A stretch of DNA of 64,000 nucleotides from Gluconacetobacter johannae (GTDB lineage Bacteria; Pseudomonadota; Alphaproteobacteria; Acetobacterales; Acetobacteraceae), in NCBI RefSeq assembly GCF_014174305.1, contig NZ_JABEQH010000018.1, forward strand, positions 1 through 64,000. Direction: 5' to 3'. Positions 45,572-53,903 of this stretch are shown here, in pieces. The number at the start of each line of letters is the position of its first letter. Position 1 is the first letter of the stretch. The translations under genes were made by a program, and so were the position numbers. The notes below the pieces were generated by a model. It saw only the letters and a program-made list of their open reading frames with translations. It was not told the origin of the DNA and did no database searches.

Positions 45572-47126
45572 ACGCGCGCTTGCCCTGATTTTCCCGATCG
45601 TGCTGCTGGGATACGCCCTGGCGGGGGGACTGGCCTGTTACGGCTACCGGACGGCGCTGATCGGCTTGCAGAAGGCGCGGCTGGACCAGGAGGTCTTCCA
45701 GCTCAAATCCTCCTATGCCGATTATGTGTCCCTCGGGTCCCGGCTGTTGTACGTTGTGCGTAACAGCAACGCCTTCCTGCTGTTTCTCAACGAAACCGAC
45801 GAGGCGTACCGGACGCGCGCGCTGGCCGTCGGCATCCAGGACAGTCTCCAGTCCCTGGATCCGCGGGACGATACGTTCGTGTCGTGCAGTATCTTTCAAC
45901 CCGATGGCCGGCTGGTCTTCCATTCCGACAATGGCCAGGATCCGTTCAGCACGGCAGGCGAGCGCCAGCGGGCTTTCGCACGGGCGGCGATCGCGGACGA
46001 GGCGCCGACGCGCTCGGCGCTGATCGTCGAGGATGACGGCCTGCCCTATCTGCTGATGTCCAGCCTGGTGCAGGCGCGGACCGCCCGCCAGCCCGTCCTG
46101 TCGCAACGGGAGCAGGCGGTGCTGTTGCAGATCGCGATCCGCCCGGTTCATTTCCAGGCCCTTCGGAGCGCGCTGGAGGCCGAGTACAGGACCCGGATCG
46201 AACTGTCCGCGACGCCCCTGGCGCCGAACGGCGAACTGTCGGCCGTCACCCGCCTGGCGCCGGACCTGTATGCCCGCCTGACGCCGCCCGATTCCTACCT
46301 GCATGGCCGGTTCCGCAGGATCGCCACCATCTCGGTCGTGATGAGCCTGAGCCTGAGCCTGGTGTCGATCGGCGTGCTGATGGTGCTGGTGCGGCGTTTC
46401 GTCACCGGCCCGGTGGAGGAACTGGACCGGCAGGTGAGCGGCATCATGGCGCAGCAGCGCGAGACCATCGACCTGCCCGGCACCGGCGAGGTCGGACGGC
46501 TGGCGGCGAATGTCAGGCGCCTGCATTGGGAACTGGACCAGGCGCTGAAGCGGACGCAACGCCTTTACGAGACGGATTCGGTGACGGGGATCGGCAACCG
46601 GATCTATTTCAATGAAATGCTGGAGCGTTTTTTCCACGAGGAAAGGACCACCGGGCAGCCGGTCACCATGCTGTTCATCGACCTCGATAATTTCAAGATG
46701 GTCAATGACGGGTACGGTCATCGCGCCGGCGACGCGCTGCTGGAGGCCGTGGCCCATGCCCTGGTCCAGGCCCTGAGCGAGACCGCCCGCGCCTGCGATG
46801 CGGCGCCCGGCATCGCCGCCCGGTTCGCGGGGGACGAATTCGCCGTCCTGGTGCAGGCCGGCCCGCGGACTGCTTATGTGCAGGACCTGGTCCGTTCCAT
46901 CCTTGCGCTGTTCCAGGGGGGATTCAGTGTCGATGGGGTTCGCCATCCGGTCACCGCCAGCATCGGCGTGGCCTCGGCGCCGGAAGACGCCCTCACGACG
47001 ACTCTGCTGATATCGTGCGCCGACCATGCCATGTACCACGCCAAGGCCAGCGGCCGGAACACCGCCGCCTTCCATGGCGACCTGCCCACCGTTGCCCTGA
47101 CCGGGAAATCTCCGCGGAACCGGTAG
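45558..47126 (+). CDS. membrane diguanylate cyclase (periplasmic sensor-HAMP-GGDEF)
   Basis: 522 residues. Two membrane helices (ALALIFPIVLLGYALAGGL and ISVVMSLSLSLVSIGVLMVLV, ~256-276) enclose a ~230-residue periplasmic domain; a HAMP-like segment and the GGDEF domain follow. The active-site loop reads RFAGDEFAVL, an AGDEF variant seen in active enzymes, with TDSVTGIGNRIYF and the metal-binding FIDLDNFKMVND intact. No RxxD inhibitory site precedes the loop, so product inhibition may be absent. No EAL domain. It is translationally coupled to the PotD-like protein, probably its ligand-binding partner, and could raise c-di-GMP for the PilZ-bearing cellulose synthase. Confidence 0.9.
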   Translation: MTLNKRALALIFPIVLLGYALAGGLACYGYRTALIGLQKARLDQEVFQLKSSYADYVSLGSRLLYVVRNSNAFLLFLNETDEAYRTRALAVGIQDSLQSLDPRDDTFVSCSIFQPDGRLVFHSDNGQDPFSTAGERQRAFARAAIADEAPTRSALIVEDDGLPYLLMSSLVQARTARQPVLSQREQAVLLQIAIRPVHFQALRSALEAEYRTRIELSATPLAPNGELSAVTRLAPDLYARLTPPDSYLHGRFRRIATISVVMSLSLSLVSIGVLMVLVRRFVTGPVEELDRQVSGIMAQQRETIDLPGTGEVGRLAANVRRLHWELDQALKRTQRLYETDSVTGIGNRIYFNEMLERFFHEERTTGQPVTMLFIDLDNFKMVNDGYGHRAGDALLEAVAHALVQALSETARACDAAPGIAARFAGDEFAVLVQAGPRTAYVQDLVRSILALFQGGFSVDGVRHPVTASIGVASAPEDALTTTLLISCADHAMYHAKASGRNTAAFHGDLPTVALTGKSPRNR

Positions 47127-47143
47127 GGAGGGAGGCTGGTTCA

Positions 47144-48136
47144 TCAGATGCGGGTATCGGGACGGATGCCCGTCCGGGGCGAGAGATGCAGGATATAGGT
47201 CGGGTTGCGGATCAGCCGGCCCGGCCCGGTGGCGACGGTGCGGACCGTATGGCTGAGTTCGATCTCGTCGTGATGTTCCAGCGCGACCGAAAAGACGTGC
47301 TGCCGCCACGACAGCGCGGCCTCGAACTCGGACGCTTCCTGCCCGTAGCGCAGGCTCATCCCGTCCTGCCGGACGATCTGCCCGCCGGCCAGGGTCAGCA
47401 TCGCGACACCGGCGGCCACCGTCGCGGCATGGCCGATATGGCGGAACAGATGGTCGTGCAGGCGCGGCAGGATGTGGCGCATCAGCACCGAAGACAGGAT
47501 CGCCGCCATCGCCACCGCCAGCCCGACGGTCATCGCCCGGGTCGTCAGCAGCCCGAAGCCGGCGTACAGGCCCAGCTTCATCAGATGCAGCAGGATCTCG
47601 TTCGCGGCCCGGGTCGCGACGATTTCCTCCTTGCACAGGCCCAGGCGGCGATAGAACCCGTTGAAGACCAGCCCCACCGCCCCGGTAAAGCCCGACAGGA
47701 ACCCGGCCGCCGCCCCCGTCGCGACCAGCCACCCCAGCCGGACCGGCCGGTCGGAAACCGGGCGCGGCGCGCGGAACAGAAGCGGCAGGTTGCCCATCAG
47801 GAACAGGCCCAGCAACACATCCAGATAGGCCGGGTTCATGCGGCTCAACCCCCAGGCGCCCAGCGCCGCGAAGGGCAGGGCGGCGGGGGCGAAGCGCCAG
47901 ACCACCGCCCAGCGGATGGACCGGCGGAACGTGGCGATGCGGGCCAGCGAACTGGCCGCCGTGCCGATCGACAGGGCGGCGGGCACCTGCGCCGCCGGGA
48001 CGACCAGCCCCAGCAGAGGCATCAGGATCAGCCCCGCGCCGCCGCCCGAGACGGTGCTGAGGCCGAAGGCGAAAACCGAAGCGACCAGGATCAGGCACCA
48101 GACGAGCATGCGTCGCAATTTCCGTGATCGGGGCAC
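47144..48136 (-). CDS. TauE/SafE-like permease
   Basis: 330 residues (an ATG at 48109 is an alternative start). Eight or so membrane helices. GLSTVSGGGAGLILMPLLGL and the second half-repeat TGAAAGFLSGFTGAVGLVFN match the TauE/SafE family, proposed exporters of sulfite, sulfoacetate or other organosulfur anions. The C-terminal ~60 residues are soluble and not typical of the family. Substrate unknown. It is convergent with the diguanylate cyclase and divergent from the response regulator. Confidence 0.82.
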   Translation of the reverse strand: MPRSRKLRRMLVWCLILVASVFAFGLSTVSGGGAGLILMPLLGLVVPAAQVPAALSIGTAASSLARIATFRRSIRWAVVWRFAPAALPFAALGAWGLSRMNPAYLDVLLGLFLMGNLPLLFRAPRPVSDRPVRLGWLVATGAAAGFLSGFTGAVGLVFNGFYRRLGLCKEEIVATRAANEILLHLMKLGLYAGFGLLTTRAMTVGLAVAMAAILSSVLMRHILPRLHDHLFRHIGHAATVAAGVAMLTLAGGQIVRQDGMSLRYGQEASEFEAALSWRQHVFSVALEHHDEIELSHTVRTVATGPGRLIRNPTYILHLSPRTGIRPDTRI

Positions 48137-48300
48137 ATGTCGCGGGGGCGACGGCGGGCCGTTGACGGCATCATCATGACGTCCGGCCCTGCTGAAATCA
48201 GGTTAAAACCTCCCAATCTGCCGCACCTGCCCTTTCGTGGGGGGCGGGCGGCTTCTATCGTCGGCGTCGCTGTCGTGGTCCGTCGGCCGGACCCTGTGGA

Positions 48301-49050
48301 ATGGAGAACCCCGATCGTGTCGGGCATGAGATCGTGACGGGGATCGGTGCGACGACCCGCCTGCTGCTGGTTGAGGACGACCCCGATACCGCCGCCTATG
48401 TCCGCAACGGCCTGGCGCATGAGGGGATCGCCGTCACGATCGCCGACAACGGGATCGACGGCCTGTCCACGGCCTTGGGCCGGGAATGGGATGCGATCGT
48501 GTTGGACCGGATGCTGCCGGGCATGGACGGCCTGTCCATCCTGACCCGCCTGCGCGAGGCCGGCAGCCATATTCCGGTCATCTTCCTGACGACCATGGAC
48601 GGGGTCAGCAGCCGCGTCGGCGGATTGCGCGGCGGGGCCGACGATTATCTGGTCAAGCCGTTCGCCGTGCGCGAACTGGCGGCGCGCATCGCCGTCCTGC
48701 TGCGCCGGGTCGGCCCGACGCGGCATGTGACCGCCCTGCGGGTGGCGGGGATCGTGCTCGACCTTCTGACGCGGGAGGTCACCCGCCATGGCCGGAAGAT
48801 CCTGCTTCAACCGCAGGAAGTGAAGATCCTTGAATATTTCATGCGAAATCCCGAGACGATCCTTTCGCGCCAGATGCTGCTGCATTATGCCTGGAACGTG
48901 GATTTCCCGGTCCGCACGAATATCGTCGAAACCCATATCAGCCGCCTGCGCGACAAGCTGGGACATGACGGCCGGCAACTGATCCAGACCATCCGGGGTG
49001 TGGGCTATGTCATGAGGGACAGCGATCTTGGCAGCATTCCCCCCGGCTAG
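48301..49050 (+). CDS. OmpR-family response regulator
   Basis: 249 residues from the ATG at 48301; a GTG at 48334 closer to the receiver domain is possible. Receiver: LLLVEDDPDT (acidic pocket), VLDRMLPGMDG (phosphoacceptor ~D69), DYLVKPFAVREL (lysine). The C-terminal winged helix shows RQMLLHYAWNVDFPVRTNIVETHISRLRDKLG-type order, as in the QseB/PmrA group. Its 3' end overlaps the kinase start by 23 bases. Confidence 0.92.
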   Translation: MENPDRVGHEIVTGIGATTRLLLVEDDPDTAAYVRNGLAHEGIAVTIADNGIDGLSTALGREWDAIVLDRMLPGMDGLSILTRLREAGSHIPVIFLTTMDGVSSRVGGLRGGADDYLVKPFAVRELAARIAVLLRRVGPTRHVTALRVAGIVLDLLTREVTRHGRKILLQPQEVKILEYFMRNPETILSRQMLLHYAWNVDFPVRTNIVETHISRLRDKLGHDGRQLIQTIRGVGYVMRDSDLGSIPPG

Positions 49051-50476
49051 GGGCCGGATCGCCGCGATCGTCAGGGTCGTTTCCAGTCTCTCGTTCCGGA
49101 TCGTCATTCTGTTCGCGGGTTTCCTGATGCTGTCGGGCATGCTGGTCATCCTGCTGTCGGGCCTGCACAGCCAGCGCTCGCTGCAAGGCCAGATCCGCCA
49201 TGCCGTGGCGACCGAGCGGGCGGAGGTGCTGTCGGCGGCGGGGGGGCAGGATCTGGGGCACATGCTGCCCGTGGTCCGGAACCTGGTCCGGAACGAACCC
49301 GCGTTCTTCTATCTGCTGCAAGATGCGTCCGGCGCGGTCCTGGCCGGCAACATGCTGCATCTTCGCCCGGTTTCCGGCAGCCGCTGGCTGTCCTGGGCGC
49401 ACCGGCTGCCCTTTGGGCTGAACGATATCCCGGTCTATGGCGAAGGGGTCGTGCTGGCGGATGGCGGCTATTTCTTCGTGGGCATCGATGCCTCCCCGCT
49501 GAGCCGGCTGCGGCGCGACATCGGGGCGATCGTGATCTGGAGCCTGTGCGGATTCTGCGTGCTGGGCATCGGCGGCGGCCTGATCCTGAGCGCCGTGATC
49601 CTGCGGCGGATCGAGACGATCAGCGTGACCGCCCGCCGGATCATGAGCGGCGATATCTCGCAGCGGATTCCCTATCAGGGGACGGACGACGAATTCGACC
49701 ATCTCGCCCACAGCCTGAATGCGATGCTGGAACAGAACGAAAGGCTGATCGCCAGCCTGCGGCAGGTGTCCAACGATATCGCGCATGACATGCGCCGTCC
49801 GCTGTCGCACCTGCGCCAGCGGCTGGAGACCGCGTCCCTTGCCGAGCATACGCCCGCCGGGTTCCGGGCGGCGATCGACGATGCGGTCATCGACCTCGAT
49901 CTGGCACTGGAGATCTTTTCCTCGCTTCTGCGCCTGTCGCGGATCGAGGGCGGGATCGCGACCGACACGATGATGCCGGTCGCCCTCGACACCGTGACGG
50001 CGCAGGTCGCCGAACTCTATCGCCCGGCGGCCGAGGACCGGCATCAGGCCCTGCTCGTCGCGTCCCCGGTGTCCGGGACGGTCGCCGGCGATCCGGTCCT
50101 GCTGATGCAGATGCTGTCCAACCTGGTGGAAAACGCCCTCAACCACACGCCGGACGGCAGCCGGATCACCATCAGCGGCGTGGCGGACGGCGAGCGGGTG
50201 ACGCTGGTCGTGGCCGATGACGGGGCCGGCATTCCCACGGGCAGCCGCGAGCGTGTCTTCGACCGTTTCGTGCGCCTCGACAGCAGCCGCTCGGTGCCGG
50301 GCAGCGGCCTGGGGCTGAGCCTGGTGCGCGCGATCGTGCGCCTGCATGGCGGGAGCATCACCCTGTCGGACAACCGGCCCGGTTTGCGCTGTACGATCGT
50401 TCTGCCGCATATCGCCTTATTCAACCCTGTGCGGGATGCGGGCCCGGCCAGGGAACAGCCAGGAAACATGATGTGA
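49028..50476 (+). CDS. membrane sensor histidine kinase
   Basis: 482 residues from a TTG at 49028 that overlaps the response regulator; a later start is possible. Two membrane helices (IVILFAGFLMLSGMLVILLSG and IVIWSLCGFCVLGIGGGLIL) bound a ~115-residue periplasmic sensor. HAMP is followed by the H-box NDIAHDMRRPLSHLRQRLE, N-box LLMQMLSNLVENALNHT, and GSGLGLSLVRAIVRLHGG. HDMRRPL is unusual for the HDLRTPL consensus. Its stimulus is unknown. Confidence 0.92.
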   Translation: MAAFPPARGRIAAIVRVVSSLSFRIVILFAGFLMLSGMLVILLSGLHSQRSLQGQIRHAVATERAEVLSAAGGQDLGHMLPVVRNLVRNEPAFFYLLQDASGAVLAGNMLHLRPVSGSRWLSWAHRLPFGLNDIPVYGEGVVLADGGYFFVGIDASPLSRLRRDIGAIVIWSLCGFCVLGIGGGLILSAVILRRIETISVTARRIMSGDISQRIPYQGTDDEFDHLAHSLNAMLEQNERLIASLRQVSNDIAHDMRRPLSHLRQRLETASLAEHTPAGFRAAIDDAVIDLDLALEIFSSLLRLSRIEGGIATDTMMPVALDTVTAQVAELYRPAAEDRHQALLVASPVSGTVAGDPVLLMQMLSNLVENALNHTPDGSRITISGVADGERVTLVVADDGAGIPTGSRERVFDRFVRLDSSRSVPGSGLGLSLVRAIVRLHGGSITLSDNRPGLRCTIVLPHIALFNPVRDAGPAREQPGNMM

Positions 50477-51315
50477 GCACCACGTCCGAACGACCGGAAT
50501 CGCGCCCTCTGGCTGTCGTGACCGGGGCGACCGGTGGAATCGGGCGGGAAATCGTCGCCCTGCTGGTCGGTTCCGGCTATCGCGTGACGATCCTGGCGCG
50601 CGGGGGCGCGGCTTCGCCGGGCGTTGCGTCCGGCGGCCCCGCGTGGGGGGCGCATGTCGCGGCGGTGTCCTGCGACCTGGCCCGGGTGGAGTCCATCGCC
50701 CAGGCGGCGGCCGCCATCGTGGCGGCGGGCGATCCGGTCATGCTGCTGGTTCATTGCGCGGGGGTCATCAGCCCGGGGCAGGGCGATGGCCTGTGCGGCG
50801 ACGGCGTGGCGCGGCAGGTTGCCGTCAATCTGACGGCCCCGATGCTGTTGACCTCGCGGTTGCTGGAATGCATGCCGCGGGGCGGCCATGTCGTGTTCGT
50901 CAATTCCATGGCCGGCGTGATGCCCCTGCAGGGCAGCGGGGTCTATGCCGCGACCAAGTTCGGGCTGCGCGGCTATGCCCTGTCGCTGGCGCTGGACCTG
51001 CGCCCGCGCGGCATCCGCGTGTCGTCCGTCTTCCCCGGGGCGGTCGATACGCCGATGCTGTGGCGGGAAATGGCGGAAGGCGGGTCCGTCCTCAATTTCG
51101 TCAGCCCGCCCGCCGCCCCCGCGGACGTGGCGCGGCGGATCGTCGCGGTCTGCCGCCGGCCGCGGCGCGAGGTGTTCCTGCCCCCGCTGGACGGAATGTT
51201 CGCCAATCTCTGCCTGCTGCTGCCCGGCGTGTTGCGCCTGTCCCTGCCGCTGCTGACCTTCAGTGGCCGCCGGGGCTATCGCCGGTTCCAGAAGCGTTGC
51301 GGGCCTGTGGAATAG
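50473..51315 (+). CDS. short-chain dehydrogenase/reductase
   Basis: 280 residues from a GTG that overlaps the kinase stop (GTGA). NAD(P)-binding VVTGATGGIGREIVALL, HCAG motif, catalytic serine in FVNSMAGVMP and the YAATK pair (Y-x3-K). PGAVDTPM follows as in classical SDRs. The C-terminal ~50 residues contain a hydrophobic stretch (LCLLLPGVLRLSLPLL), possibly for membrane association or a lipid-like substrate. Its place in a two-component operon suggests that the system adjusts lipid or envelope metabolism, but this is inference. Confidence 0.88.
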   Translation: MSTTSERPESRPLAVVTGATGGIGREIVALLVGSGYRVTILARGGAASPGVASGGPAWGAHVAAVSCDLARVESIAQAAAAIVAAGDPVMLLVHCAGVISPGQGDGLCGDGVARQVAVNLTAPMLLTSRLLECMPRGGHVVFVNSMAGVMPLQGSGVYAATKFGLRGYALSLALDLRPRGIRVSSVFPGAVDTPMLWREMAEGGSVLNFVSPPAAPADVARRIVAVCRRPRREVFLPPLDGMFANLCLLLPGVLRLSLPLLTFSGRRGYRRFQKRCGPVE

Positions 51316-51324
51316 GCATGAAGG

Positions 51325-51394
51325 CAAGGGCTTCGCCCTTGACTCACCAAAGGGCGCAGCCCTTTGGAAACCCAGGACTTTAATAAACGAATGG
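51325..51394. repeat. modular hairpin repeat, copy E
   Basis: Contains CAAGGGC-TTC-GCCCTTG (51325-51341) and CCAAAGGGC-GCA-GCCCTTTGG (51347-51367), followed by GGAAACCCAGG and ACGAATGGG, which copy A also has near its third hairpin, in the other order. It starts 10 bases after the SDR stop codon, between it and the imuA promoter. Confidence 0.83.
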
Positions 51395-51446
51395 GATGCA
51401 TGGGCCGCGGATCTGGCGCGGGATTCCGCTTTCCTTTCGCTTATTT

Positions 51447-51461
51447 GTTCTCTATATGTTC
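51447..51461 (+). promoter_or_regulatory. LexA (SOS) box upstream of imuA
   Basis: GTTC-TCTATAT-GTTC is an exact match to the alphaproteobacterial LexA box GTTC-N7-GTTC. It ends 17 bases before the imuA ATG, so LexA bound here would block transcription of the mutasome genes until DNA damage. The TCTATAT spacer may also form the -10 element. Confidence 0.85.
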
Positions 51462-51478
51462 CAATCCCGGAGGGGGAC

Positions 51479-52288
51479 ATGACGAGAACGGACCGAACCG
51501 ACATGCTGGCCCGCCTGCGCGGGCAGATCGCCCGGATGGAGCGGAATGCCGCCCGCGTCGCGCCGGATGCGGGATGGGGCGATGGTCCGGCGCCCTGGGG
51601 GCTGGCGGTGCCCGAGATCGACCGGCATCTGCACGGCGGTCTGCTGCGCGGTGCGGTGCATGAGGTGATCGGCCAGGGCGGGGACATGACGCTGGCGGTC
51701 CTGCCGGCGCGGTTCGTCGCCCATGTCCTGGGGGTGGGCGACGGCCCTGTGGTCTGGATCGGGGGCGGCCTGTTCGACCTGCATGCGGACGGGCTGGTCC
51801 GGGCGGGGGTCGATCCCGGCCGCCTGCTGGGTGTCGCGGCGGGGCGGGACGACATGCTGGCGGTCTGCGAGGATTCGGTGCGGGCCTGCGGCGTCGCCGC
51901 GGTGGTGGCGGAACTGGACGGCGCGCTGTCGCTGACGGCGTCGCGCCGCCTGCAACTGGCGGCCGAGGGCTCGGGCGCCACCTGTTTCCTGATCCGCCGG
52001 TCGCGGCGGCCGGACGATCGCACCCTGTTCCAGCCGACGGCCAGCGCGACCCGCTGGCGCATCGCCGCCCTGCCGTCGCCCGCCCCCATCGCGGGGGTGC
52101 GGGGCGTCGGCGCGGCGCGCTGGTCGGTGGATCTGCTGCGGTGCCGGGGCGGGCGGCCGGGCTCATGGATCGTGGAGGTGGGGGATGCGCCGGATCGTCT
52201 CGTTATGGCTGCCGTTCCTGCCGGTCGAGCGACTGCGGCGGCGGCATGCCCTGTCGCCGGACCGGCCGCTTGTCACGCGGTCGCATGA
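51479..52288 (+). CDS. imuA: ImuA, RecA-like protein of the SOS mutasome
   Basis: 269 residues from the ATG at 51479 with AGGGGG just upstream. DRHLHGGLLRGAVHEVIGQGG aligns with the start of the ImuA/SulA-like RecA fold, though the canonical Walker A lysine is missing. It ends in an Ala-rich tail (AGRATAAAACPVAGPAACHA) that lies in the 104-base overlap with imuB. ImuA helps bring ImuB and DnaE2 to damaged DNA for error-prone translesion synthesis. Confidence 0.9.
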   Translation: MTRTDRTDMLARLRGQIARMERNAARVAPDAGWGDGPAPWGLAVPEIDRHLHGGLLRGAVHEVIGQGGDMTLAVLPARFVAHVLGVGDGPVVWIGGGLFDLHADGLVRAGVDPGRLLGVAAGRDDMLAVCEDSVRACGVAAVVAELDGALSLTASRRLQLAAEGSGATCFLIRRSRRPDDRTLFQPTASATRWRIAALPSPAPIAGVRGVGAARWSVDLLRCRGGRPGSWIVEVGDAPDRLVMAAVPAGRATAAAACPVAGPAACHAVA

Positions 52289-53702
52289 CGGGCGCCGGCA
52301 GGTGATCGCCGCCGCCGACCCGGCCGCCCGCGCCCAGGGGGTCGTGCCCGGCCAGCCCCTGGCCCAGGCGCAGGCGCTGGTCCCCGACCTCCAGGTCCTG
52401 GCGGCGGACCCGGATCGCGATGCCGCCGATCTGGCGCGGCTGGCCGGCAGGTGCCTGTGGATGTCGCCGCTGACCGCGCCGGACGGGGTGGACGGGATCT
52501 GGATCGACGCGTCCGGCTGCGCGCACCTGCATGGGGGCGAGCCTGCGATGCTGGGCCGGTTGCTGGACGACCTGGGGCGGCTGGGCCTGTCCGGCCGGGT
52601 TGCGATCGCCGACACGCCGGGGGCGGCCCATGCGCTGGCCCGGCATGGCCGGTCGCGGCTGGCGGTGCTGCCGGCGGGCGCGCCGGAGACCCTGTTCGAT
52701 TCCCTGCCGGTCGAAGCCCTGCGGATTGCCGGCGACACCGCCGACATGCTGCACCGGCTGGGCCTGGGGCGGATCGGCGCGGTGCGCGCAGCGCCGCGCG
52801 CGCCGCTGGCCCGCCGCTTCGGGCCGCTGCTGCTGACGCGGCTGGACCAGATGCTGGGGCGGGTGGCGGAACCGATCCGGCCGGTCCTGGCGCCGGAGAT
52901 CGTCCAGGCCCGGCGCGGCTTCGTCGAACCGATTTCCACGCCAGACGCCTTTCGCGTCGTGATCGACGCTCTGGTCGCCGAGGCCTGCACGGCGCTACGC
53001 CGGCGGGGCGAGGGCGCGCGGCGGCTGGATCTGGTCTTCGAACGGGTGGACGGGACGGCGCGCGCGGTCCGGGTGGGCACGGCGCGGGCGGTGCACGATC
53101 CGGCGCATCTCGGCCATCTGCTGGCGGAACGGATCGAAAGCGTGGAACCCGGTTTCGGGGTCGAGGCGATGCGCCTGCTGGTCACGGCGGCCGAACGATG
53201 CGCGCCGGTCCAGGATGGCGGAGGCCGGAGGGGGATCGGGGATGAGGCGGACCTGTCGGTGCTGGTCGATCGGCTGTCCAATCGCCTGGGGCCGGAGCGG
53301 GTCTTTCGCCTGGCCCCCGTGGCCACCCATGTGCCCGAGCGCCGCCAGCGCCGGGTGCCGGCCGACCGTGCCGGCGGGGGCGGGACCTGGTCGGCCGACT
53401 GGCCGCGCCCGATCCGCCTGTTGCCGGCGCCGGAACCGGTGCGGGTGACCGCGCTGCTGCCCGATCATCCGCCGCGCGCCTTCATCTGGCGCCGCTCCCG
53501 GCACGAGGTCGTGCGGGCCGACGGGCCGGAACGGATCCTGGGCGAATGGTGGCGACCCGCGACCGATGCCGACAACGACCGGGTGCGCGAGTACTGGACC
53601 GTCGAGGACCGCGACGGCCGGCGCTTCTGGCTGTTCCGCCGGGGGGACGGGCAGCATGTCTGGTCGGGCGATCAGGGATGGTTCCTGCATGGCTTTTTCT
53701 GA
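52185..53702 (+). CDS. imuB: ImuB, inactive Y-family polymerase homologue
   Basis: 505 residues. RRIVSLWLPFLPVERLRRRH stands where active Y-family polymerases have the catalytic D-x-D-x-F-Y start, so the acidic residues are absent, as in all ImuB. It acts as the hub binding the beta clamp, ImuA and DnaE2. RPVLAPEIVQARRGFVEPI and the C-terminal VREYWTVEDRDGRRFWLFR are ImuB-specific. The stop codon coincides with the first base of the terminal-repeat element at 53702. Confidence 0.93.
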   Translation: MRRIVSLWLPFLPVERLRRRHALSPDRPLVTRSHDGRRQVIAAADPAARAQGVVPGQPLAQAQALVPDLQVLAADPDRDAADLARLAGRCLWMSPLTAPDGVDGIWIDASGCAHLHGGEPAMLGRLLDDLGRLGLSGRVAIADTPGAAHALARHGRSRLAVLPAGAPETLFDSLPVEALRIAGDTADMLHRLGLGRIGAVRAAPRAPLARRFGPLLLTRLDQMLGRVAEPIRPVLAPEIVQARRGFVEPISTPDAFRVVIDALVAEACTALRRRGEGARRLDLVFERVDGTARAVRVGTARAVHDPAHLGHLLAERIESVEPGFGVEAMRLLVTAAERCAPVQDGGGRRGIGDEADLSVLVDRLSNRLGPERVFRLAPVATHVPERRQRRVPADRAGGGGTWSADWPRPIRLLPAPEPVRVTALLPDHPPRAFIWRRSRHEVVRADGPERILGEWWRPATDADNDRVREYWTVEDRDGRRFWLFRRGDGQHVWSGDQGWFLHGFF

Positions 53703-53865
53703 AAGCCCGCTTGAAAACGCATTTTGCCGGCGATCCGACGCGCGTTTCCTGCGCTTCGGTGCTCACGGCCCTCAAGGCCGCTCCGCTCCGATGCTCGCAA
53801 ACCCACGCCGGGCGTGCCGCTGCGCGACACTCTCGCTCGGCAAAAAGCGTTTTCAAACGGGCTTT
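53702..53865 (-). repeat. 164 bp element with terminal inverted repeats (copy 2, inverted)
   Basis: The ends AAAGCCCGCTTGAAAACGC and GCGTTTTCAAACGGGCTTT are inverted repeats with one mismatch in 19. Read on the minus strand it aligns along its length with copy 1 (19623-19784), including CGCCCGGCGTG, GAGCATCGGAGCGGAGCGGCC, GGGCCGTGAGCACCGAAGCG and ACGCGCGTCGGATCGCCG-like blocks. The ends differ between copies but stay complementary within each copy, so pairing has been kept. It fills most of the imuB-dnaE2 gap. Confidence 0.8.
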
Positions 53866-53903
53866 GAGAAATCGCTTGAGCACGCCTGCCACGGGGGCCG
53901 GTC

